A stretch of 64,000 nt of DNA, taken from contig OX377204.1 of the NCBI GenBank assembly GCA_947396885.1, positions 54,857,139 to 54,921,138 on the forward strand, written 5' to 3'. The DNA comes from Heligmosomoides polygyrus polygyrus. Its lineage: Eukaryota > Nematoda > Chromadorea > Rhabditida > Heligmosomidae. Shown here piece by piece: positions 31,060-44,028 of this stretch. The first letter of the stretch is position 1. Each line of letters begins with the position of its first letter. Made by a program: the position numbers and the translations under genes. The notes below the pieces were generated by a model that was not told the DNA's origin, searched no databases, and worked only from the letters and a program-made list of their open reading frames with translations.

Positions 31060-34000
31060 AGACTGAAATGAGGTGTGAGATAGGACATGAGTCATATTGT
31101 CATTAATATAAACCCCATAATCTTTATATCATTGGCATACACCCCTTCACAGCAGGATCGGTAGCTAAGCTCGCAGGAAGATCGCTTGTGTAACTACATA
31201 TAGAACTGGCGACAATACATCTCCTTGAAATATTGCACTGCTGCAGGCATAATTTCTAGAGAAAGAGTTATCAACCTTAAAACGTATGTGTCTTCCAAAT
31301 GCATAGGAACGCATCCATTTTAGGAGGCTTCAATTCTAAGCTGGTAGAGCTTATTAAGAAGTTTTTCGTTGCATATCTTATCAAAATCTTCTGTCAAATC
31401 AAAATAAATGATATCAACTGAATCTTCATCACTTAGTGCGATGTTCCAACCAAAAAGACACTCTGCAAGCTGAGTGGCAGTAGAAGCACCTGACCAAAAC
31501 CATGCCGCTGGTACGGATCCGCTTTGTTTCTAGATAGGATATGTAGTATTTTGTCCCGAATAATGCTTTGTAACAGGGATGTGCGGAATTTCCGTTTCCG
31601 TGCTCCGGATCCCGGTTTCCGGCCATTTTTAGTCTTTCCGTTCCGTTCCGTGTTCCGCTCTCTTTATGGTAGGAAGACAGAGCGAAAATGGTGACTCATC
31701 GCTTTGCACTGTCTTCATCCACTTCTTGAACGTAAGTGAAAAGCTGGAGAAGGAGATTAACTATGCGCCGCCTTTTTTGTGATTGGGTTACATTCAGGCG
31801 CATCCTAATGTCGAAACAGTGTGATAACCAAATTGGATTCTTTTTCTTCAAACGATGTACTATCGATTAGGTCCACAAAGGTTCAATGAGTGTTTGAATC
31901 AAGGATCAAATTCCTTATCCGGAGCATGCTTATCTCTTACCGTAATAATCTTAGCTCTGGCCTGGAACGCCACTCCTAAATCAGTGTTTTATAAGCACTT
32001 TTATACTGCTAACAATGCGCTCCATAGGAGACATTGGAACTATCCTTGTCAGAGGAGGGCTTGCGGTGCCTTGCTTCTCCGCCCTTCCCTTTGAGCTTGT
32101 CCCAGAGCTTCAGCTACTGCCAAACGATACAATTGTACCCATGCGAACTCAGAGAGTGGGTGTTGTGTCGTGGATGCTGAACGCAACTGAACCGCAATCC
32201 TGGCGAGGACAGGTTAAGGTTACAGTTGCGCAATTAGGATAGATCCGGGACATTCAATATGAACGGCAATGTCTTATGAGTGAAGAAATCTCTGACATCT
32301 CACTCGTCAGCTGGGTTCATTGCGTATAAAGTACCTTCTTCCCATTTACAGAGAGATTTTGCACAAACTTCAATTTGTTGCACTAGCAGTGTTTAAAAAG
32401 TAATCTTAGTTATGATACAAATATAATGATTTTTTATTGTTATATGCTGCTGAAAAAAGTTGCTGCCTTGTCCGTTTCCTAAATTCTTTAACGGCAACTC
32501 AGTTATCACACCATTATAGATATAGGTATACTATACATGAAAAATTAGACGAATTAATGAGTTTTGAGTCGTTTCCGTTTCCGTTTTTCGTATTCCAGTT
32601 TTCGCCCATTTTTGGGCTCTTCCGTTCTATATTCCGTCTTCCGCTTTTCTGGAAAAAGTTCCCGCACATCCCTGTTTATAACACTTTTATTGGAGTCGGA
32701 GTTATGCTTATGGAACGATGGCAAGAACCTAATCTGGACGTTGGTAACTTTTCGGAATAGCAGTAATAATGGATTGTTTCCAGATTTCTGGTACTCCCTG
32801 TAAAATAAAGAAAAATTGAAAGTTATGGACAAGGCTTAGAAAGAGAAAGTGCACACTTTTTATAAACTATTCGTGGAATTCCTTTAAAAGCTGCGCTGGT
32901 AGAACATTTGAGTCTGGTCATTACGTTGAGAACTATCCTTGTCTGCACCAGAATTTCACATTCGCCGTGAATTTCCAGCTCAGCTGCGTTTGCATTTGTA
33001 TCAACATTGCTTGATTCAGATGAAGCATTTTCTGGCCTGGAAGTAAAACGGAGGCAAGAAAACTTTGCTAGTGCTTCAGCTTTTAGAAATCGTATTGTAG
33101 AGAGCACCATCCTTCAAAATAGGAAGCCCTGACTGCGATTTAAGTTCTGAGCGCATTAACGAAAATAGTGCTTTTTTGTTGCGACTTTTTAAAGCAAAGT
33201 TTTCTTTGTAGGCTAAAAGCCTTCTTAGGCGTAGTCCAACTCCCTACATATTGTTTTGTACTGCGGATGGAAGAGCGGGATTGGTAACAACTTATAAAAG
33301 GCATTCTTTTTGTGCTATAAGAAATAACTTTGGGGAACCACAGAACTGGAGCTTTTAACGAATCAAAGGCTACATGAGTGAATGAAGCACGATAGACCAC
33401 ACATCAAAACCGCTTATACAGGTTATCAACGTTTGATATCCTTAAAAAACTGCTCACAATCTATGTTTCTAAAGTAATTGTCTAAATCAGTATAATCTGC
33501 TCTTTCAAAAATTTGTGAGGGGCAACGCACGATGGTCAGCTGTTGTAAGTTGAACCTCAAACGCTACAATATTGTGAGGAAGCGAAAGGAGGAAGAACTG
33601 CAACATTCTTTTCAGTTGGCGACAAAGTCAGAACCATGTCCAGGATTGAATCACCACGAGTCGGTTTTCTTAATTGTTGCGTCAGCTTAAATCATTCAAA
33701 AACTCAACGAATTTCAACTTATGCTGACCAAGCATGCCTACTCTGTTGAATCCAATCTATATCAATGTTGAAGTCTCCAAGCACTATCAAGAGGGCATTC
33801 GAGAGACTATGCTGAAGCCGAGAGTTCATGAGGGAATTATTTTCATTTGCGTTTGTATTGGGCTCGCGGTACACTAGAAATATTCTAAGCGCAGCCATAA
33901 ATATTGTATCGAAGTCAAGGTATGGTGGATTTGAGTCAGGGAGGAGTAGTAGCAGCAATCAGGGTAATCATATTTTTAGGCAGGCAGCAAATGTCACTTC

Positions 34001-34190
34001 CTTTGCGGCCTATGCGGTCATTTCGAAAAGCTGCTAAAAGCTTCAATATTCCATATTTTATGAGAAGGCCCGTTGTGAAAAGCCAATCAGGTCGTGTGTC
34101 CTCAAAAAGGATGGAAATGATGTAGCTTGTCCACGAGGCTACGTGAATTGAATACGAAACACTTTGTTGCCGTGGATAGTATACCGTGTC
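31060..34190 (-). pseudogene. Decayed CR1-like LINE, split by a hAT-like element
   Basis: On the minus strand, from right to left: an endonuclease start (FNSRSLVDKLHHFHPF near 34150), the later endonuclease block AALRIFLVYREPNTNANENN with LLIVLGDFNIDIDW (33900-33730), a linker, then VPEIWKQSIITAIPK near 32750 (start of the RT fingers). After the hAT insertion (31574-32674) come DIIYFDLTEDFDKI (RT motif A, near 31420), QGDVLSPVLY (motif B, near 31220) and YANDIKIMG (motif C, near 31110). Order and spacing match the LINE at 35494-39203, but identity is clearly lower and stops are frequent. This is an old copy of a related subfamily. Confidence 0.82.
31574..32674. mobile_element. hAT-like non-autonomous element with direct subterminal repeats
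   Basis: Ends CAGGGATGTGCGGAA and TTCCCGCACATCCCTG form the terminal inverted repeat. The flanks TTTGTAA and TTTATAA are an imperfect target duplication of 7-8 bp. Inside each end the words TTTCCGTTTCCG, CCATTTTTAG/GGG and CTTTCCGTTC occur in the same orientation, so the subterminal regions are direct, not inverted. No transposase is visible. It splits the decayed LINE 31060-34190, whose reading resumes across it. Confidence 0.78.
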
Positions 34191-35493
34191 GGAATAGGTG
34201 TTTCCCGAACCTGTGTGCTTTGGGAGGTCTGAAGTCCGCCTTAATTCACCACCCACACACGACTACTTCATTACGTTCTTTGCGTTACTAACTCGACTCG
34301 TATCCACGCTTTCGCTCCTTGGAGGTTATACTTCTACGAACACGGACTCTAGTGAAGCTTTGTAGTTTCCATGCGTTTGAGAGGGCAATTACCCAATGAG
34401 ACTTCGAAGGTAAGGCCAACTTCACTTTCCGGGTACGTCCGTGTTCGTGTATACACCCATACAGTAGACATCCAACGGGCGACACTCAAGGTTAAGCAAA
34501 TCAAAGACTCTACTTACCTTGTCCTCAGGATCTCTCTGTTTCGCTGAATAGATCACCATCCGTCTCCGTCAGGGAGTCGATGACAATGCTTGTTTCCACC
34601 TTCTGTTTCGGTGCGTTCCTATATTTCCTTCGGTAATTTTGAAATCAGAGCGGACAGCATTTGTTTAATATAAGGTCTTTATTCCGCTCAAGGATAGCAC
34701 TAACAGATTCATTTAACAACTTCAACTTAAAAGGATCCTTAAGCTAGAAAGGTCCTAGAGGTTCTTGAGAAAGTTCAACTTAGAAAGGTTCTTGAGAGCA
34801 TGAGAACTGGTAATTGCAGCAGTTAGCCCTCCGCCTTTTTACCGCCCTTGTTGGAAAGTTCGGATACCTTTTTTCTGACCCTTGCTCGTTGGAACATAGT
34901 GAACTACTCCATAAAATAAAACGGATTAATGCACACCGCACAAACTCCAAGGAAAACAAATACAAAGAAAAAATGTGATAGAAACGCTGAATGATAGAGT
35001 GCAAAATGAGCAAAAGCAAAGTTTTAGAAACAAGACAGGTAAACGAAACAGAAAAAACCAAAGCAGAAAAGACAGGTATTGCAAAAATATGTTTAGCTGA
35101 ACTCATCTATTGCAATGTCGCCGCTGTTCGCTCCCCATCATTTTCGCCACACTAGCTTGCCAAATAAACCGACTTATTTGCCCTAATTACAGCGCCTCTT
35201 CCTTAACGCTGTCAGAAAAGCATAGTGCTGCCATAAGTCGAGTGCCTGTTGGTCTGCTGTGCGGCCGTCCACCTTGCTGCTGCTTGCGATTTTTCTATCG
35301 CAATGGCTTTCACTTGCGATTCGCTCTTCTTCTGCGTCAGAGACCTTGAGAGGAACCTCGTGGCGGCTTTCGAAATTACCATCTATTGCCCAAGCCACCT
35401 CAGAAGGTAATTCTACTGTTCCTGCCGTCTTTTCTGCGTGCGGTTGAGAGTTCGTCATTAATTGATCGGTTCATTTCGTGATCAACCACCGTC
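34191..35493. other. Flank between two LINEs, possibly including a LINE 5' UTR
   Basis: Degenerate repeats of TCAACTTAGAAAGGTTCTTGAG occur near 34720-34800. The last 300 bp before 35494 could be the LINE 5' UTR. A minus frame at 35183-35458 has no motif. Confidence 0.35.
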
Positions 35494-36198
35494 ATGTCGC
35501 CGTCGAAGACTTCAGTCCAGAAAGCGGGCAAAGCTGTGGCAGTCGATGGTGATGGAACAGATCCAGGACATGGTTCAGACGAAGTCGCGGCTGCACTTCA
35601 GCAGTTACAAGCAGATAAGCGAACGCCAGGATTCATCAAAGTCCTTATGAATCATGTGGCTTCCTATCAAAAAGAGCTAAGTGCTGTTTTATCTAAAAAT
35701 CAAGAGCTACAAGAGCAACTGGCTGCTCTTCGCGGAGAAAATTCGGCTCTAAAAGCAGCACTTGCTGAGGCTGCTGGAAAGAGTGGTGCACCCCCACCGC
35801 ATGAGGGTATTCCTGCCAGCATCTTATCTTATGTTGATGAGAAGGAGCGCCTACGCTCCATCGTCGTCGCTGGAGTCGCTGAATCCACGGACACTAAATC
35901 GACCGAAAGAGCGATTCACGACTCCAACTTTGTAAAGGACATTTTCAGTCATCTAGAGGTGGAATGTATACCCCAGATTACTTATAGGCTTGGAAAGCCT
36001 CAAGAAGGCAGACCTCGCCTCTTAAAGGTAGTACTGTTAAACACATATTATCAGCCCTTGGTTCTTAGGAGGGCTTCCAGGTTACGCTCATTCTCTTGCA
36101 GAGGCGTTTACATGCGCCCCTCCCTAACTAAGCAAGAGAGGGAACGGAACCGGGAGGCTTGGTTAGCCCGTCGTACTCCCATGATGTGGCTTATCTGA
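35494..36198 (+). CDS. LINE ORF1 protein (coiled coil, RNA-binding type)
   Basis: An intact 234-codon frame at the 5' end of the LINE. Residues 55-95 (KELSAVLSKNQELQEQLAAL and following) form a leucine-heptad coiled coil that would trimerise or multimerise the protein. Residues 120-215 (RSIVVAGVAESTDTKSTERA, YRLGKPQEGRPRLLKVVLLN, YMRPSLTKQERERNREAWLA) have the pattern of the RRM-like and C-terminal nucleic-acid-binding part of LINE ORF1 proteins. The family binds element RNA and acts as a chaperone. The ATG at 35494 follows a CACCGTC context and is the first in frame. Whether it is expressed is unknown. It is the best-preserved mobile-element gene in the window. Confidence 0.75.
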   Translation: MSPSKTSVQKAGKAVAVDGDGTDPGHGSDEVAAALQQLQADKRTPGFIKVLMNHVASYQKELSAVLSKNQELQEQLAALRGENSALKAALAEAAGKSGAPPPHEGIPASILSYVDEKERLRSIVVAGVAESTDTKSTERAIHDSNFVKDIFSHLEVECIPQITYRLGKPQEGRPRLLKVVLLNTYYQPLVLRRASRLRSFSCRGVYMRPSLTKQERERNREAWLARRTPMMWLI

Positions 36199-36261
36199 CC
36201 AGTCAAGGTAGTCAGCTGAATAGGTCTGTGGTAAACTGAAAAGCTTTCCTCGGATACCTGC

Positions 36262-39056
36262 CGTTGACCTAATCTGCCTTTACTGTAATATTCGATCTTT
36301 ACAGAAGAACATACAACCTTTTAAATTTACAGTTAGGAACATAAGCGGTGACATTGTGATTATTACCGAATCGTGGCTAAGCGATGCCATCGATCTACTA
36401 CCAATCCTTGGAGATCTAGGTGAGGATTTTACCTATGTAAGATGTGATAGAGTTCACAAAAGAGGAGGTGGCGTACTCATTCTTGTCAGGAAAGGTCTTC
36501 TCTTTGAAACAATCTGGAGTGAATCGGTTCCTGATGGTTTTGAAGTAATATGCTGTGACTTGCAGATAGCTCAGGCTCCCATTAGGCTAATTGCTGTGTA
36601 CAGGACGCCTAGTGCTTCACTTAACAACACTATTCAACTCATCAAGGTAATAAGTGATATGTGCTCTTGCAGGGCACAGTGTATAATCCTAGGTGACTTT
36701 AACCTGCCAGACATAGACTGGTCTACTCAGAATTCCTTGAGCGGCGTCATGGCGTCAAAATGTTTTGTAGACATGTGCAAATCATGCAATCTTCATCAGA
36801 ACATCCATGCGCCGACCAGGTATGGTAACGTGCTTGATTTAGTGCTTACCAGTCATCCTCATCTGGTTTAAAACATTGTCGTTGGACCACCAATAGGTTC
36901 TAGTGATCATTCATGCTTCACATTTCGCCTTAAATCTTTTGTAAGGAATGCTGAATACCGCCTAATAAGGGCCTTTAGTAAGGCTAACTATGACCTCATC
37001 TGTAAATTTTTGTTAACTCTCGATTGGCGATCACTTCTTGAGAAATATTCGAGCGTAAATGACAAGTATGAGTTCTTTATATCCACTCTTCATAACTGCA
37101 TTGAACAATTCGTTCCCATACAAAAAGTTCCGTCAAAATTTAGCAAACTTCCCCTAATTTGGTAAAGCTTTTTGAACGTAGGCAAAAAATATGACTGGAC
37201 TATCAGAATTATCCTTGTTCGGATAATTTTGATCTCTTTAAGGCTGTGAATAAAAGATTTGATTGCTTGTTGGATCGGTATAACAAATACATTGAGAAGA
37301 AAATCCCTGAAGGTCCTAAAAAGTCGTCACTTCATAGGTTATTACACTCCATCCTAAAGAGACCTGAGAGAATTCTTGCCTTGAAGGATGAGGCTGGTAG
37401 CTCTGCTCTAACCGACTCGTCTAAGGCTTCGTTGTTAGCTCACTATTTCCAAAAATCGTTTTCGGTAAATACTAGTAATTATGAGTCATGCAATAATATT
37501 AACTCTTCTTTCCGCATGGAGCCTACAGTTTGGTTTTATAGAGAAGAAATTTATAATGAATTATGTACCTTACCAGCAACGTACACTGTTACCCCAGACC
37601 AAGTACCACCGTACTTTATCCGGAAGGTTGCCATCGCAATTTCTTACCCTCTCGAACACATATTTAACGCCAGTTATGTGAGGTGCCATCACGTTGGAAA
37701 CATGCATTTGTTACACCGATTCCCAAGAAAACCCCCCATCACCTTGTGTCTAACTATCGTCCTATTAGTATTACCTCAGTTTTTTCCAGATTGTTTGAAA
37801 GAAAAGTCAAATCTTCTCTTATATCCTTTCTTGATTCAAATGCGCTAATCCCCAATGATCAACACGGTTTTCGAACCGGCAGATCCACTGAAACGTTGAT
37901 GTTATCCACTCTGAATGACTGGACACAGGCTCTTGAGCACAAAACTGATGTCGACGTAATATATTTTGATTTTATGAAAGCTTTTGACAAAGTTCCTTTC
38001 AAACGACTTGTTGCTAAACTTATAGAGCTAGGTGTTCATCCCAGGGTAACTAATTGGATAAAAAATTTCATAACTGGCAGGTCGTTCCAGGTGAGGATTA
38101 ATGAATCTTTCTCTGAATCCTTTCCTGTGACCAGTGGAGTTCCTCAGGGAGGTGTTTTATCTCCAATCCTTTTCTCTGTGTATACCTCGGAAATTCCTTC
38201 CTTGGTCACTCAATTTGGTGTCACATGTAAAATGTTTGCTGATGATATAAAGATTTACAAGGATGTGAGCGGTGCGAATGACCACATTGCTCTTCAATCC
38301 GCAATAAACGCTATTGCTGATTGGTCAGCAAATTGGGAACTGCCGTTATCTGCTCAAAAGTCACATGTACTTCATCTTGGGCAACATGGTAACAGGAACA
38401 GCTACTATCTCGGCGATCTTCAGCTTAGCAATACTGCCAGTTTGCGGGACTTGGGTTTTATATTAGATGCAAGTCTTTGATTTAAGGAACACTGCGATCT
38501 TGCAGCAAAAAAAGCTGAACGAGTCGTTCACAGCTTATTTAAATCATTGCGAACAAACTCAGTTGAGCATTTGGTGTTAGCTTACAAATCGTACGTTAGG
38601 CCTATTCTAGAATATGGTAGCACTGTTTTCAGTCCTAAATGTAGACGTGAAGTAGCTAGACTTGAGTCAGTGCAAAACAGCTTCACAAGGAAGCTTTGGA
38701 TAAGAATTCACGGATATAATTACAACACCATACCTTCAGCATCACAGAGAAATAAGATCTTCAACCTACGTACTCTCTCGTATCGTAGAAGAAAATATGA
38801 TTTAGTCATGATTTATAAGTTGATAAATGGTATGGTACGCCTTCCTTTTCAGGAGTTCTATTCGGTCTCTCCTTCTAACACAAGGGGTGGCCAATGGAAA
38901 ATCCAAGTTCCCACTGCTAAAACTAATGTAAGATCCTCATTTTTCACTAATCGAGCGGGTGCTGAATTTCTGAAGCTTTCCAAGAAATATAACCTACCAA
39001 GCAGTCTAAGGCAATTCAAAAAACTAGCTGACAGGTATCTCCAGAATACTTTATAG
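36262..39056 (+). pseudogene. LINE ORF2, endonuclease and reverse transcriptase (CR1-like), few lesions
   Basis: Endonuclease landmarks: CNIRSLQKN (36285), ITESWLSDAI with the catalytic Glu (36363), IRLIAVYRTP, ILGDFNLPDIDW (36690) and GSSDHSCFTF (36897). RT landmarks: NYRPISITSVFSRLFE, FDFMKAFDKVPFKRL (motif A, 37970), SGVPQGGVLSPILFSVY (motif B, 38133) and KMFADDIKIYKD (motif C, 38230). The C-terminal region ends at 39056. Lesions are a TAA at 36869-36871, a stop near 37163, frame breaks near 37200 and 37682, and a TGA at 38478-38480. These few changes imply a fairly young but inactive copy. ORF2 would nick the target and copy element RNA. Confidence 0.92.
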
Positions 39057-39203
39057 TTTGCTGTTGTTTTTGATGTTTTTGCTTTGTTGTATAAACTAAA
39101 TTCACTTATCGAATTTACCGCTGTTGTGAATTGATTTGTGTTTGGTCTAACTGTATTTCTTAATTGTATCGCGTGGTTGTCCACGTACAGAATAAATAAA
39201 TAA

Positions 39204-40185
39204 GGAGTTTAGTCTTTTCACTAAAATATTGGTAAATTTTCATGTTGTTCAGAAGAAGAATAGCGGTTGGAATGCGACGAGAGCGCTTAGAGAAGGCGGA
39301 AATAAAACTCATTTTGAAGTATGAAATTAAGCATTGCACGAGAACTGACACATGAAGCAATAGGTGTTTCTTTCACAAGGAAGCTGGAAGTCTCTTCTTC
39401 GCCTTGCCTTGAAGGTGACCTCAGCTTCTCACGAGATCCTGTTCCTGTGTGTTGAAGCGAAGCACGTTCGCAGTCAATCGCAGGTCCCAGACGAACCGGA
39501 GGGGGAAATTTTGGATGACGAACGGCTCACTGTGGCTTAGTTCCGATTTATGGCTTAGTGACGTTGCAGTAGTAATAAAAGTAACAACCAACAGGAGACT
39601 GTTTGACTGCTGTTGACTGACTGTTGCTTCTTGTCCCTTTTAAGCTCTGAGGATTAGTAGATATGGACTCTGAGAAGCTGAACTATTATAGTACGCCAAC
39701 CCTAAGCCTCATGTATAGACTGCAGTCCGAACTCTAATCTTGACGATCGAGACAATAAACCTGTTTGGACAAGTGCGAGGTCCTCACTGCGAATGAGAGC
39801 CGTTTTCTTCGCAGGCACGGACATCTCAAGTGCTGTATCTGCTATCTGCTCATTACCAGCATTGCAACACACACTCTAATCCGGTCTACTAAGGCATCGG
39901 ACGAGGATCACAGCACAGTGTTTTGTTTTTCCTAAATGCCATAGGTTGTCCTAAAATGGCTAAAACGGTTCCATATCAGTGCTGGCAAAGCAAGAGCGAC
40001 GCCAGGAATGGCTTTGTCGAGCTCAGAAATTGGCCTGAAAAAGGTATGGAGTTCCAACAACAGTTAGATAATAAATAGTGTTGGGAAGAACAATTGCTTG
40101 TTTTGAAAATGTGGTTTTTGGCAAGTTGTATTTGTCTCAGTAATTAATTATGTGCCACCCTATAAAATGAACAGTGTGTAATATA
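39204..40185. other. Intergenic, nothing recognised
   Basis: No motif in any frame and no terminal repeats seen up to the mariner end at 40186. Confidence 0.4.
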
Positions 40186-41086
40186 TTGGGTTGTCAGATT
40201 CTAAATGTCGCGTGCTTTCGATTTTTCACTTCTCTGCTATTGCTCTTTCTTGGATAATGTAACATTACGTGTTTAACAAGCGTTTCCGAAGGCATCTTTC
40301 GCCAAAGTTTCGTTCCCATTCGTTGACCGTTTTGAAGATTTTTAAATAGATTAATGATGATTGAGCAGAAGTACCGAGTGCGGGTTTGCTTGCTCTATGA
40401 CCTCAAGCGAGGAAGAACTGCTGCGGAATCCCATCGCATCTTGTCTGAAGCATTTGGTGACGAAGTTCCGTAACGTCACGTCAATGTCATCGATGGCTTC
40501 ATCATTTCTGAGACGGTGATGAGAGCTTTGAAGACGAAGAACATCAACGGCGTCCTGAACGACGTGGTTAGCCAGGAATTAAAGGAAGCTGTTGAGTCGA
40601 TTCAACACAGGCTACACGTGAGCTTGCATAGAGGTTCGGTTGTCACCATTCTGCCATTGCCGATCGTTTTGCATGCAATCGGAAAGTCAAATCGGTGTGG
40701 AAAATGGGTGCCACATCAGCTCAGCGAACAAACAAGGCAGCACAAGTCGCCATCGCTGGAATTCTCATTTGCAAAACCTAGAACACCGATCTCTATGACT
40801 CCATCGTGACCTCGGGTGAGAAATGGATCCACTACGACAATACCACACAAAAGCGGCAATGGTTGAGCCCCTGGTGCGGTTCCGAAGACTACGACGAAGT
40901 CTGACATTCACGGAAAAAGTCATGCTCTGTGCTTGGTGGAACAGTGGAGGTCTGGTGCATTTTGAGGTGCTGGATCTAGGCCCAACAGTCACGGCAGACC
41001 TTCACGAAGAGCAGCTGAGACGCGTGGACCAAGCACTGCGTCAACAAAGAATGAACACAGCAACTCTGAAATTCCTCCATGACAAC

Positions 41087-44028
41087 CAGGGATGGGCGGA
41101 AAATTTGAAAATTTTCCCAGAAAACAGAAAACAGAAAAACGCCTTCGTCAGAAAACAGAAATCAGAAAACAGAAAAGCCAAAAACGCCAGAAAATCAGAA
41201 AACGGAAAACAGAAAACAGAAAATTTCGAAGTTATCACACGACCTAATTATTTTACCTAAAGATCCATGTTTCCAGTAGCAAATGCTTTTGTATGACCAG
41301 AAATGTAGTCGTAGACCAGCGTTTTAATTTGCAAGCGTTTATAAAAATTTCTATTAAACTCCAGTGTACTGCAATCAGAATGTTGTAAATCTTGACTGAT
41401 AAATCCTAGGAATCTCGACACTGGAAGTATACTACATTACTCATCAGCTCCGTTTCACCGCTAACGCCTCAATTAGAGAACGGTCCCACTAGTAAGAAAC
41501 TGGCCTTTTAAAGTACCGAACACGATGAAGGCTCAGTAATCACTGTTTGTATGTTTCAACACAATTGCTTGAGTTTGTAGACACACTCTTGCAACATACT
41601 CTAAAGCTGTGCAGAGGTTCTTTGAGTAATACTGACTGCGCCAAAATCTATTTTCCTAATTCGTCTTGTTCATCGAGAATACCTTTCCTTGTAAGTGGCC
41701 TAGTTTCCGCGTAGCTGAAAGTTTTCAGGCCAACTTACCACTGCAGTTTACACCACCTATTTACTACTTAGCCGACTACAAATGTTGTGTATTGGCTTGA
41801 TATTTCACAGAACAACACGAGATTGCGACTGAAGGGCTGTCAGTATAGCAGATCTTAGGTGAAGGTGCTTCCTTGAAAGCGAAGACACCATATAATAAAG
41901 ACCGAGCATGTACACTCCCCATCACATTATTATTATTATTTCTCCTCAGGTCTACATATCATATAACATCTCAGTGGAAGGCCAGCAGAACACACTGCTG
42001 TACAGGAGTGCACGACATTAGCAACTATCGCTCGATCTGCCTGCTGTCCGTAGTCTACAAGCTGTTCACTGGAGTGATCCTGAATAGGATTAGTAGAACG
42101 CTGGACGAAGGACAGCCATGCGAGCAAGCAGGATTTCGGAGAGGATTCAGCATGATCGGCCACATACACGAAGCTCATCGAAGTGTCGCAAGAGTTCAAG
42201 CTGCCGCTATGGCTTACCTTCATCGACCTGAAGAAAGAGTTTGACTCTGTCGAAACTGAAGCGGTCGTCTAAGCCCTGCTCGCTCAGGGCGTTCCTACTC
42301 TGTACATCAGAGTCCATCGAGAGCTGCACAGTGGATTCACGACCAAGATCTCACCATTCTACAACGACGTCGTCATCGACGTGAAGAGAGAGGTTCGGGA
42401 GTGGAATACCATATCTTCGAAGCTCTTCAGCTCGACAACGTCATGCGCGAACTAGAATGGGAAGACATGGAGTGAAGGTCGACGGCCGACAACTGACCAT
42501 CTTCGGTTTGCTGATGACATCGTGCTCATAACACCGAGCGCTAGCCAGACGCAGCAGATGCCTGTTGGCTTCGACCGTGTATGTGGGAACGTTGTACTGC
42601 AGCTGAATCTTATGAAGACGATGTTCATGAGGAACGGACGAGTTTCTGATGCGTCATCCTCACTCAACGAACGAACATCTTCGAATGCTCCAGATACGTG
42701 TATCTGGGTCGCGAAGTCAACATGGCCAACGGCCTAGCGCCAGAGATGAGCAGGAGGAAACGAGCGGCTTGCGGAGTTTTTAAGAGCGTCGAAAGAGTCG
42801 TAGAGAAGACGAAGAACGTCCGGCTTGTACTCACCTTTTCGACTTCACCATTCTTCCTGCCCTAGCATATTCCTCAGAGAACTGAGGCCATACGAAAGCA
42901 GGATGAACACGCGATCAGCGTCGCGCAGCGTGGAATCGAAAGGACGATGCTCAGTGACACGACTCACGCAAGTGAGAGAAGGCCTCCGGAGTTCCGAGCT
43001 TCGCCTACGTTCGAAGATTAGAGACGCTGTCGCATGGGCCAGGTCGTCGAAAATTAGGAGGGCCACGTAATGCGCTTCGCAGACACCGAGTGTACGTCAC
43101 CGACTGGATTCCGCGGGATGTCAAAAGAACAGCAGGAACTGCCCACCAACGCGTTGGTCGGGTTTCTTCGTCAAAGCCCTAAACAATGACGCTCTTCGTG
43201 TCCCTCGAGTGAAAAGGATCCATTGGAGCACCCTGGCACGCGGCACGGACGTATGGAGACGCTGATGGTGCCCGCTTGAACATCAATGGGACGACAGATG
43301 ATATACGTGATAAATGAGAAATTTCCCGCTCACCAGCGAAATCAAAGGAAACTAAAAAAAAACTTTTCTGTCTCTTACTAATTTGTGACACCAAAAGCTG
43401 AGCAATCTTCAGAGCTAGAAAAGCAGCTTCGACAAAGGCTCTGCAGAAAGCGATATTGAAGATGACCGGCCAACAATGTTCAATTTTATAACCGGGGTGG
43501 AGAATAACCCTACCCACAGTAACTCTAAGACAAGCGGTTAGTTAATACATAATTTAGTACCTCTCAAAATACTAGTTTTATAGTTTTAATATAAGATTTT
43601 TAGTGATCGTAGATGGTCCAAGCTACTGTTAATATGGAAAAGAATACAAAGCCAAATTATGAAAGTCGAAAAATGTCCTATGAAGAAACTCCTTGCCAGC
43701 AGCACTTATACAATCAACCAAGCAAACATGTGGGATAGTTCATGAGTATATGGCGCAATTGCTACATGAGCACATCCAAAAACGCTACGCTGCTTGCCAT
43801 TTAAGATACTCTAGAAACAATGTTTTGGAATGAAACTCACTATTCTATGACACTTTTGAATTTTTTTCATTGGATTTCTGTGAAAAAATTTTGTTCGCGA
43901 CCCCATTTTCTGTTTTCTGGCCAATTTTTTGCCATTTTCCCAGAAGACAGAAAACAGAAAAAATTTGCCCAAAATGGCCAGAAAATCAGAAAACAGAAAA
44001 CAGAAAACAGAAATTCCGCCCATCCCTG
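41087..44028. mobile_element. hAT-like element with perfect 8 bp target duplication, nested in mariner
   Basis: The ends CAGGGATGGGCGGAA and TTCCGCCCATCCCTG are perfect 15 bp inverted repeats. ATGACAAC flanks both (41079-41086 and 44029-44036), an exact 8 bp duplication as hAT elements make. The insertion cuts the mariner transposase right at its DNARP motif. Subterminal words ATTTTCCCAGAA, CAGAAAACAGAAAA recur in the same orientation at both ends. No hAT transposase was found, and half of the length is RTE copy 4. Confidence 0.9.
41968..43311 (+). mobile_element. RTE retrotransposon, copy 4 (5'-truncated, degraded)
   Basis: Begins at the SQWK...LLY region of RT and runs through NYRSICLLSVVYKLFTGVIL, FGLLMTSCS-type motif C remains, TRLTQVREGLRSSELRLRSK and the 3' end GACGACAGATGATATACGTG, a decayed version of the GATACAGGTGAT tail. 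Frameshifts and stops are frequent, including in motif A (TAA near 42270). It is the most decayed of the four RTE copies. It is inserted in the hAT-like element, so the hAT is older still. Confidence 0.88.

Larger units (their letters stand above)
35494..39203 (+). mobile_element. Nearly full-length CR1-like LINE
   Basis: ORF1 and ORF2 are followed by a 147 bp 3' UTR ending in AATAAATAAATAA at 39191-39203, the same tail as the fragment at 22262-22901. The true 5' start lies at or before 35494 and no target duplication was identified. Confidence 0.85.

Noticed and set aside
35183..35458. Minus-strand 91-codon protein before the LINE
   Set aside because: No domain; likely shadow of the LINE 5' region.
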